Source of the DNA: Choristoneura fumiferana
Taxonomy: Eukaryota > Arthropoda > Insecta > Lepidoptera > Tortricidae
Assembly: GCF_025370935.1 (NCBI RefSeq)
Contig: NC_133472.1
Location: 8,872,044-8,936,043, forward strand
Length of the DNA stretch: 64,000 nt
Direction of reading: 5' to 3'
In this document: in pieces, positions 48,140-58,300 of the stretch
Layout of the letters: the number at the start of each line of letters is the position of its first letter
How positions within the stretch are numbered: position 1 is the stretch's first letter
Notes under the pieces: generated by a model
What the model was told of the DNA's origin: nothing
The model's database searches: none
What the model saw: only the letters and a program-made list of their open reading frames with translations
Program-made: the position numbers and the translations under genes

Positions 48140-51100
48140 TAATATGAATATATTTTATATAATGTTCAAAACTGTTTCAAAAATATACCTAGTTATGCAC
48201 TTTCACGAGTGTAGGTATATTGCAGGTACTTCATCTTTGACCAAAGGGTTTTTATCGCTAAACCATGCAAATAGAAGCTAATAAATAAAACGTTTAAAGT
48301 GTTGAATTAATAAATGATTATGTAAAAAAGTGAAATCATGTGAAAGGAGAGTAGAATTGTCGATTTCATTGACTCTCGGTGCAAGATGTGAACTACGGTA
48401 AAAGGAGAGCGGGCAATAAAAATAAATCACAACACAGGCTTTTAGGGCTGATGTAGAGCATGTCGATTCGACATTTATTGTTAACACATTTCTTTGCAGT
48501 TGCCGTGTACAGACGAGATAAAAACCGTTATTGCGCGAGAACAAATTCTAGTATAAATTGTAGCTACTCGTACTGTCTCGTACTAACTGAAACCAGAGCA
48601 TGCCGCGCCGAACCGAACATGAATATGATCACTGTCGTTTTGTGAGAATAGTGAGAGTATTCCAATCGGGTATCAGCCGATACATGCCATATGTATATAA
48701 ATATTTATCTGCAGCTGCAATAGAAAGTGACACCCGTGCAAAAATTATCATTAGGTAACAAGAAGCTGTTTTCGTGTTAGTTTCGGAAGCCGTATTTTTA
48801 ATTCAATAAATTCATAGTTACAGCAGTTTATTTGTTGCCTTTCGCTTATTGTCATCTAGTGCTGTCGTTTTACAATGTTTTTAACAAAGATCAAAGCTCA
48901 CATCATGTTCGTTATATAGCGAATATAATATTATGTTCCTACTTCAACAATGACATGACAACGTTGCCTGAAGTAGTTATGTGTGGTTGCAGCGTTACCA
49001 AGAGCGTCCAAACAGTAAATCTAAAAACCCTTGATTTTAGAGGCAACGCTATAAAGCCAGCCTCAATCAAGGTATAATTATGATGTGGCACGGTATTGTG
49101 TGAAATCGGTCCGTCTTTTTGCCGCGCGAGCATATCTGTGACGCGCGCCAGCTTCGTAAACAGTGTCAGTTATAAACTGTTGTTTGGACGAACGCCAGCA
49201 CGCATCCATGCGCTATCCCGAGTTGTTAGAGCACATACGGGAACACCTTTAGGTTGTACTATTACTTTCTGTGCTTGAGGCTAGAATTTCTGTGTGCTAC
49301 TGACTAATTCGACTAAGCTGCCTGAGAATTGGTCAGCTAGTTTTTGAAACATGTGTTTTATTGAGAGTAAGTAAATGAATTAGTCCGATGCAGAGGTAAG
49401 ATTTTCTGACTAGCTGGTTTCTATTACTAAAGTAATACAAAAGGAAACAAGGGAAACTCTTTTTAAGTCTCCCAAACCGCGATTTAAATGTCAGTCCTGT
49501 CTTTTACTGTGATAAAAGGAGTCAGAGCTCGTCTCAACATAAATGCCAGTTAACTTAATACACCGTCGAGATTGAATTCGTGACTATCTCTAAAGGCATA
49601 ATACCGAATTAGTAAACTACGCCGCACGACCACTTGAGGATTGTGGTGTTTCACTTACATAACACAGACTGCCCTTTAAATTAGACTAAACTGTAAGAGC
49701 CCGAGCCTGGAGTGAAATAGATACCTACTCAGTTTTAGGTGTAACTTTACAAGTAACGGAAATTTTAATCCCAGCCTTAGTTCCGTGAACATAACCAAAG
49801 AGGCTTAAATATAGTTAGTAATTCAATTATTAGTATGTGTCGGATCTTTAGTACAATATTTTAATTATAGTTAGTTGGTTCAAATTACTTGTTATGTGTA
49901 ATAACTAATTAAGTGATTAAGCAGATTCGAATATTCCTGGCTGTTTCATCCGAGTATTCTATCTTCGCTTATACATAGCAAACTGCGTATGTATACCTAC
50001 ACATACATAATAATAAACCAAAGAGATTTTGGTATGGTCGACATTTTTTTTATTTATAATAAATGGATCTCCACGAAGAAATGTCTGAATCAAAGGAGCA
50101 TATTTTTTATTCAAAATAATGTCCGTGCCTGTTTGTATGACTTTTAAAATCAGAAATTCATTCCACTATCAAGTTTGATATTTAAAAAAGTCTACACAAC
50201 AACATTCATTTTCAACCGGTCGTTAATTTCAGGTATTGAAGTTTTCATTCAAAATGCACTAAGTAAATATTTTGACATGTTTTAATAAACGTGTTCGGCC
50301 ACACACCAGGTAAGTACCGGAAAATAGACAACAGGGGCTTTGACCGCGGCATCGATCTTCTAAATACTTGTCATATAAAAATAAGACAACACAAACCAAT
50401 AGATAGTAGGTACATCTTATAAACACCGCAATTGAATTATAATATAAAAATAATAACCATGGAAGATCACATCGTATGGAACACAAATAACTTCAGTCTC
50501 TTTGAAGTCACATGACGTCGTTACAGCCGATACAATTTACAGTAAACGGCAATCCACTAAAGTAATTAATTACCCACTTTAAGTACATTCTCGCACGCTC
50601 ACTAGTTGATTGTCGTATTTAGTCGGCTAATGTTGCTATGTAGCTCAATTACTTAGTGTCTAGATACATCGACGACAAACACTACACAGGACACAAGCTT
50701 TCGAGGCTACCGATTAGGGGTCTCACTTATGCTTACACCGAACTTGGCTCACCTTAGCCAATCAATTAGGGATATACAAACATGTCCAACAAAATGATGA
50801 AACTCGACGACAGCGAGTCAACTGTGAAGACCACGGCGTTGTGAATATCAGGTTACCGGTTCGATCTCGTTACAACAGGAAAGGTAACTTTTTTTACAAA
50901 ACCAAATATATGACCATCAATGTACGAGAAGTATGACAACTTACGGAGAGTTAATAGGTACCGAAAAAGGTAACTATATGGCGGAGTTAATGACGGGGTG
51001 TGGTTGTTTAACATAAAAAAGCTTTCGGCAATCCCAAATTATCCATGCGCGACTTCTCGCGGCAGTTATGGTGTTCTCGGGGAATTCGGCCGGTGACGAT

Positions 51101-54100
51101 AACCACGCTCTTATCTGTCACCGGGACTCACTAGCGCGATTTATTACGCTGCCGACGAGAAACTTAAACGGGAATCCGCCTGTTAAAAAATTGGAGAGCC
51201 GCAACTACACGCAAACGCCGTCAATTTACATCCCTACTAAAATAATGTTTGTTAAAGAAATTGATAGAGCAATCAATATCTGAGGAAAGCTAGAGGATTC
51301 GCAAATCTCTCTTGTAAAATGATATTTGAGCGCGTATTTTTCATATAACGGCGATTAAAATTCCAGCGTCTGTTGAACCGCCGGTATCAAATTCTCTGCG
51401 CATACAACAAGTGATGCACGGTGCCTATGGGTGAAAAACGTGCCCGGGTTGACAAAGAGATACGGCCGGCCATCCTATTATGATCGTTTACGTGATCGTT
51501 TACCTGCATTTTGAACGAAAATTTTCAAATTCCGACAATGTTTGCAAGATTGCATGTCATAACATTCACTTAGGTAGGTATTCGTAATTAATGCCGCTAT
51601 AATAATGCTTGACGGTTACAAGTTTCGTCTATTTCGTAAGTCAAACTTGAGCATTCCAAGCCTCAAGATCATTTCAAGTGCAGTGAGTGATGACGCACTT
51701 GTCGACAAAGCGTGGGTTTTTTCTATGTTAGAACAATACTGTGCAGCAGGTTGTATTGTGGACATTGTAGTTGCGAGGGGGCTATGCAGGCTATGCGCGC
51801 AGGTAGCGGGATGCGGGCCTGCGCCGGCGCTCGCAAGCTGTGCCGCGACATATGCACGCGTGATTTCCACCACCCGGCGCGGCAGATGCTTCCGACCTCA
51901 TAATTTGCTTATATGAGCGTATCCAGTTTACTTGGTAACAAAATACGCAAGTTTTTGCTTCTGCTTAAGTATTTGTGGGATCATCAGGTTAAGCAGTATG
52001 CAGGTGAAATATATAAAGTCGTGTGTGGAAAAAATGTGTTAAAACCATATGTAACAATAACAACCAGAACGATGCACCGGATATAACGCCGAATTGTACA
52101 GGACATACATATCAGATTAATTGGTTTGAAGTAAACCTAATCGGCAGTAGGTAATGAATTGGTACCGCAGTAACCTGATGGTCTCTTTAAAATTGTCATG
52201 AAATGGTATTGACTATATTTAAACCTAACTTGTAACTCGAATAATAAACACGAATTTCTGGTTCAGGTTAATTACAGGGTTGGTATTGGTAATTATTTTT
52301 AGAGATTTCGTCTGAGCATCGTAGGTAGGTATACAATTTCCAAGCAGAAGCATGGCAATACCTATGAAGCCAAATAGAGTCCTTGAAGCAAAGTTTTGAA
52401 ATGCGTAAGTTTTACTTCTGGCTGTGCGTGCGTGCATCACGCCAAATACCTACTTGATGTTGATGGATGAACTTGCCAACTATAATATATATATATTTTT
52501 ATACTTAATGAAAGACGGATTTTAACGGATTTATTTTTGGCGCTGCTTACACTACTCACGTAAGAAAAAAGTAGTCTTTTAGAATAGTTTTTATCACATG
52601 ACGTCACATTGCAACTAAAAAGATATGACTTCGACTCCCGGGCAAGCTTTAAAAACATTTTGGTGACAAAAAATAAATCTACACAAAAATGATTGTTGAC
52701 AAGAAACAGAATATGAAATCGTTCGAGCGTACCAAAAGTATTTTCTTTGATGACAATTGAACCGAGAAGTAATGGTCACGTCCGACGCTCGATCCTAGGA
52801 TTTTTGAAAGGTATGCCTTGAAAATGTGAAAAGTAGTTAGCGACCTTTGAAATTCGCTGTTTTTAATATTTACTTACATCTCATAATTTGCTTCATTTCG
52901 CTCTAGAATAAAGTATGCTATTAAGAATCCTTTATCCATAAAACACAAATTCAGCTAAGTAGCAGCTTGTTGATAGTATAAGTTAGAAGGTGAATGTCAT
53001 TGCAAAGGGTGACGATCGGTGTGGAAGTGCGGCAGGCTAAATATAGGCTGCCCACATACGGAGCAGTCCAGCGGCGTGTGATACGATGCTGGGGCCAGCA
53101 GAGTCAATCGATTTGCTGGATGATTAATTGATTATTACACTACACTTCCCTACAGTGCCCTACGAGGCCACTACCGACTGCCGCCGCCGCGAAACTTGAC
53201 AATTGTACACACGAGAGCTCGTCTTTGACATTTGAAAGTCCGAATTGATGCGATTATGTAACTTACATAAACTTGTTTACAAACTTGTTCGGTAAGGCAA
53301 ACTAAAGAGTTTATGTACGTAAAGATTTGCTACGGATATTCCGCGATTCGTAACGACAATTTGTGAATCGAACACAACACGGTCAATGGATTCGACTTTT
53401 AAACTTTGAAAATTACGTCGCGGACGATGATTAAATTAACCTCGAAGTCGTGCGAATCATGGAACTTAATGTACCTACTTAGTTAATAACAGCGTCGGTA
53501 TTTTTTAAAAACAGTGTAACACACTACAGTCTATTGTGAGGTATCAAACAAAAGCACGGTCACAGATGTAATTCCACAAGCGGAGATCCTGCGTATTGTG
53601 GGCGCGTGGCGAGGCACAACCGAGGGCCACTCGTGGGCCGAGGCGAGGCGCGGGCCGGTGGGAACGTTCGGCGCGCGGCGCGGTCTCCTGCCGACTGTTG
53701 TGTTTACCAACCATCCAGCTCAACGCGCGACGCACCTAGGGCTACCACTATCCTCGTGTGACTAAGGATTTCCATAACAATTTACCCATTCGTACTGAGA
53801 TTTCCAGCATGCGACTTCCTCGTAAAGTGAACCGAGATTATTGTAACTATGAGGGTAAGTGTAACTGTAGCTTTAGTCTCTCATCTTATAGCTTCTTGTG
53901 TGAAGGGATTACTATTTAGTTCAATTAAGTTTATTTCCTCTTTGAATTAAAGGTACATCTCTTTACAAAATACAATAAGGCTACGTGTGCAAGCAAAACC
54001 CCGTAGTTATACGAGTAACACCGGTTCAGTTAGGGTTCATCTTACTATAATTGTTTTTTGGAGTCTTTTTGTATTTTTTTATTTCAACTCCAAATTTGAT

Positions 54101-54123
54101 ACTTTTACAGGTATCCCGTGAAA

Positions 54124-54271
54124 CCATATCGAAAATACAAACTGAGACATGGATGCACAGAAAAACCAGAAAAAGAGACCAGCACTGGGAATCGAACCCA
54201 GGTCCTCAGCAATCCGTGCTGCGTGCTATAACCCCTACACCACTGCTGGACCAGCAGTATTTTCGATATGG
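54124..54271 (-). mobile_element. tRNA-derived SINE 2 between inverted arms
   Basis: On the minus strand, A box TGGTGTAGGGG (54232-54242) and B box GGTTCGATTCC (54188-54198) precede a body with CTGGTTTTTCTGTGCATCC. The element is bounded by a perfect 15-base inverted pair, CCATATCGAAAATAC (54124-54138) and GTATTTTCGATATGG (54257-54271), which ordinary SINEs lack. Confidence 0.78.
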
Positions 54272-54319
54272 TTCATCTTACGTCAAAAATAATGTATGCA
54301 TCATTCTTGTTTTAATGCC

Positions 54320-54500
54320 TGTATTATTTATGGAAGCCAAGCGAAGCGTTAGCAGGCCTCCGACGTGGTGGACTGACGACATCGTGAAAATTGCGGGTAA
54401 CCGGTAGATGCAAGTGGCGAGTTGTCTTTCATTGTGGCGTTCTAAGGGGGAGGCCTTTGTTCAGCAGTGACCGTCTTCTGGCTGATGATGGTGATTATTA
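54320..54500 (+). mobile_element. LINE (RTE-like) 3' end fragment
   Basis: The plus strand encodes RSVSRPPTWWTDDIVKIAGN then a stop, followed by GGGGGAGGCCTTTGTTCAGCAG. It lies about 50 bases past SINE 2. Confidence 0.82.
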
Positions 54501-55116
54501 TTTATGGAGCTCAGTGCCGTTTGGTAACCCTTATTTACTTATGCGCCACGGCCGAGTGCATCTACGACTTAAAGGTTGGTTTGCAGAAAAAAAACCTAGC
54601 TCGATAAGATACCGAGCTTCGGGGCCCTTATCGCCACCTTCGCTTATCAAAGGATGTGAAATCTTTGAAAGCACGTGTCGGATTAGGCAAGTGAGCAATA
54701 TTAAAATCAAAAAATAACCCGATGAATAATTACTTTGTTACAATATGAATGTCCATAAATAAGAACACCAACAAATAACTACTATTAAAGAATATGAATG
54801 AAAAAACAATTTCATTCATGAATTGCAAAACAAAAAGTTATCTCAAAGATAGAATTACCTAAGGTAAACGTACAAGTGCAGCTCGACACGCTAATTCCCA
54901 ATAGACGACACCCTGCTGTCATCTCTATTGCTAATGGCATAAGAATAAAAATGCCAGCTACTGGGACAGCTACGAGCACTCGTAGGTTTACCTTATAAGA
55001 TGCTACAGAATTTACACATAAATCACTCTAAATCACTCTTATAAAAATAAGGTTGTACAGGACACCTAAAACCTGAGTTTATGTCACGCACTTAAATAAA
55101 GCCTTAACGATATTAA

Positions 55117-55211
55117 GGGGCTGTTTCACCATCCATTGATTAGTGTTAACTGACGGTTAAATGTGATGCCGTCTCCATTTGTTTTGTTCGAATAGATGGT
55201 TAAACAGCCCC
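55117..55211. mobile_element. PIF/Harbinger-like MITE, copy 2 (95 bp, internally deleted)
   Basis: Same family as the 35.6 kb copy: GGGGCTGTTTCACCATCC at the left, CAGCCCC at the right, TAA duplicated at 55114-55116 and 55212-55214. About 46 bases of the right arm are missing compared with copy 1. It lies immediately past the donor of the 55.3 kb candidate exon. Confidence 0.82.
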
Positions 55212-55233
55212 TAAATAGAGCGCTCGTACATAC

Positions 55234-55279
55234 CAAACCAAAGCCAGTCGAGTTCATCGTCGCTCCACGCGGGGTCCAT
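55234..55279 (-). CDS. raskol: Candidate alternative first coding micro-exon (MDPAWSDDELDWLWF)
   Basis: ATG at 55279 begins MDPAWSDDELDWLWF, then the donor G|GTATGT. The 46-base coding part has base composition unlike the AT-rich flanks. The single leftover G again fits exon 2 at 6413 (WLWF-D-TSYEK). A TCAGT initiator lies about 76 bases upstream of the ATG. A Harbinger-like MITE starts about 20 bases past the donor, inside the would-be intron. It could instead be the first exon of a different minus-strand gene; phase and direction favour raskol. Confidence 0.42.
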
Positions 55280-55352
55280 GTGCTCAGCCGTAGCCGTAAG
55301 CAAGTTTTAAGCGTGCAGTGCACTAATTGAAACTTCACTTGTACAAATTAAC

Positions 55353-55357
55353 ACTGA
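55353..55357 (-). promoter_or_regulatory. TCAGT initiator upstream of the 55.3 kb exon
   Basis: The minus strand reads GGCTATCAGTGTTAAT, containing the arthropod initiator TCAGT. No TATA box is visible 25-35 bases upstream, where the sequence is instead GC-rich (CGTGCCCCCGTTTCGG). A TATA-less initiator promoter would give a 5' UTR of about 76 bases. Confidence 0.3.
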
Positions 55358-55374
55358 TAGCCGAAACGGGGGCA

Positions 55375-58300
55375 CGCAGCTTCACCATACTTCGATAAAA
55401 CCTCCGCGATTCCCCCTTCATAGCCATTCGATGGGGCGCGTAGCAGATGTAATGAACCTACATGTAAACACTGATATATATGTTTGGACTAACGTTAGTG
55501 TGTACAACGACAACTGTGCAATGATTGAGCAACGGTGATAAATAGCCGCGATGCGATAGGAAAGTAGGACCGTTGTGTCACAAATTTATTATTACATATA
55601 AGTAAAAATACATAAACTGCTAATTTAACACTACTTATGCCTAACTAACTCGAAACAATATTCGATATTTTGCAGGCTTCAGCAAAGAGTAGACGGTTTA
55701 TTTAATTTCAAGCTATTCATATTTTTATTATTAAGACGTGATGCAGATCACGGTTAGTAACTAAATTTTGAATACGAAAGAAGAAAAAGTCATTAAAAAG
55801 ATTCATCATAAAAGTCCAGTTTCAAAAAATCCTAAATTGTTTACACGTCGCCAAGATTTATGTCGGCCAAACGCCGGAAGGAGTAGATAAACATAACTTT
55901 TCACGGGTATAATTAACATATAAACAAAGTAAAAGCTTAGGTCGGTGCCGTCGTCGAAGGCGTAAACAGTACAAAAGGAAGAACAAAATGTGAACTGAAC
56001 TACATATAGACGAGCTGACTGAGTCAACACTGTCATGCCGCCATGCTTGAACGTGGGGCGCGCGCAGGACGCTGACTCCGAACGCAGTGTAGGAACGAGT
56101 ACAACGCTGATTTCGCCGAGAAAGCAAAAAAAACTAAAAAAATTGTAGCACTACTTGCTCTACTTAGTGCCTACTTTTGGCCTGCATAGATGCTAAATAT
56201 GTAAATAGATACATAATACGATGCCCTATAGTGCTACGATAAACACGTTATCCTCGACTGTATTCCTCACAGTACAAACCTAACCTGACTGTGTATGCGA
56301 AAGGCTTTTCTAATATACTCGTAGTTATACTCTACAAGGATGTAAAGTTGGACCCGATAGACAAAGATTGGATAGCAAAGTATAATATGTTTACACGTAG
56401 ATCGTATTGGTTAAATCACAAGTCATGCTTTAAAATGTTTGTGATTTTTCATCCTGCCGTGAAGCGATGAAACACGTTCCTGGCCCAATTGGTATGCGTG
56501 AAATAGCACATCTGCATTGCCGCTGGATGCGGGAATAATATTTTTGGCACGAAACAGTTAAAATCAGGCCAAATCACAACACGGAACTGGATTATTTGCT
56601 ATTTATGGGAATGTATAGAGTGTGAGTAATCATTTTACAAAAGACTTATAACGAGCTTTGCAGATTTATTTATCTACAACTACCAAAGATAATTCAAGCT
56701 ATTTAATTTATGCAAAAATTTATATCACCTATAATGAACTTCATTGAACAGAATAATATTTGTACTTTGTACTAAAATAAATGCAGTGCTATTTAGAGCC
56801 ATGTTTTCAATTATATTTACTGTTTATGTTAGCAAAGTTCAGTATGTTTATTGGTCCCAGTTTGCAAGAGTAAATTACGGGGGCGTGGGTAAAACAACTA
56901 ATAAACAATTTGACGGAGGATGTCCAACATGTTTCAATTCGGGATTGAACGGATGCACCCACGTTCAGATTCGGAAGCATTCCATGGGCCCTCAGAACGT
57001 CTCTCTCGCTCATACATGGTATTGTTTTACAGAACAGCAATACATGATATAAATAGTATGGCGCAGAATCGGTGAGTAACTGTGTTCTCGTATTCACAGC
57101 ATCGACGGTAATATCGACATCCGGCGGTAGAGCGGCGTGTGTCAGACAAACAGACTGTGATTACTGCTTTTAATTATCACGTCTTCTGAATGTTCTACTG
57201 ACTTGATTCAAGCAAAGTTGTAAACGGCGCTGCTTAGCATTTCACCTTTCCATTCGAAACAATGAAGTCTAATTATAATTTGTGAGAATAATATCTACAT
57301 TGCTTGATGAAAAGTGAGATATCGCGTCAGCGCGTGAGTTGGACAGCAAAGGGTGTTGTTAGTGGGTGCTCGTAAATACGTTAAGACCTGTGCTTTAGAG
57401 AGCGTAACAAAAAGCTAACGCTTTCTTTTGCGTTGCAGTTTGCTGTTCTTTTTAATTGCTCGTTCGTTCGCTCCAAGTTCGCTCACTCGATCAGTGGACG
57501 TGATGAACTGTTCTGTCTCTTGAGTTCCATCCAATAATGAGTAACGTAATACTAAAATGTAAGGGGTAGATGTCTAGAGTACTTTTATAATGTATTTAAA
57601 AGTTTTTAAGACGAAATCAAACACAGATCAACCGATCAGTGTTCAACTTTATATAACACTTATCAGAAAAATTGCATTGCATGCCAATTATTATATATTG
57701 CAATTCGGTTTGAAAAAAAAAACAAATACAAATAAAGGTACATACTTAGTAGGAAATACGGTAATAGTGTTTGCAACAAACAGGTAAATATACCCTCCCT
57801 CATTACATCAAATATTTAAATGTATTATTTTGTTTAAATGAGTTTTTTTTTTCAAAAGTATATCAAAACCCACAACACAACATTGGCCTCCAAGGAAGGC
57901 CCCGGATTTAGATGGCAACTGATTGATAATTGTACCTACTTATTATTTAACATATAAACTTTGTCATAATTGAAAAACAGGTGGCAGTATACATATTCAT
58001 ATTTCTATTACCGTATTTATCTCCTACTAATAATCTTTTAGACAACTATAAAACTCACACGTTCCTGGGAATAATCATTATCTAGCAATTGAAGACTTAC
58101 CTGTAACAAAAACAACAAGATAAATAAAATACTCGTAGAAAAAACGAATGAACTAATTCTGCGCAATAAATGTGATATAAATAATTAGCAATTAATTCCG
58201 CTTAACTAATTTTATTTATGCTGTGATGAAATTTCTTAACTATCTTGCCGGGTCATCAAAGCCCAAAGGCTAGGCCAAGGGTTCCCAAACAGTAAGATAC

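Larger units (their letters stand above)
34790..55116. other. Probable intronic region, repeat-rich
   Basis: Holds the Harbinger MITE, MITEs D, E and F, Helitron-like and GAGTCGGACTCG-family copies, and SINE 2. CpG-rich pockets at about 40470-40560, 51780-51890 and 53575-53740 stand out but have no exon structure I can defend. No protein gene supported on either strand. Confidence 0.65.

Noticed and set aside
50303..50315. Plus-strand CAG|GTAAGT as a ratchet point
   Set aside because: The preceding sequence (TTCGGCCACACAC) is not pyrimidine-rich, so there is no acceptor half.
50840..50870. Possible tRNA gene around GGTTCGATCTC
   Set aside because: The B box is imperfect and no A box or cloverleaf arms fit upstream.
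53575..53800. CpG-rich stretch with ATG-GTT-G|GTAAAC (two codons in matching phase) as a further first exon
   Set aside because: Two codons give no evidence beyond chance; kept only as a possible promoter-like pocket.
56744..57097. Overlapping 96-102 codon frames on both strands
   Set aside because: No recognisable family, AT-driven hydrophobic composition, and no splice or start signals.
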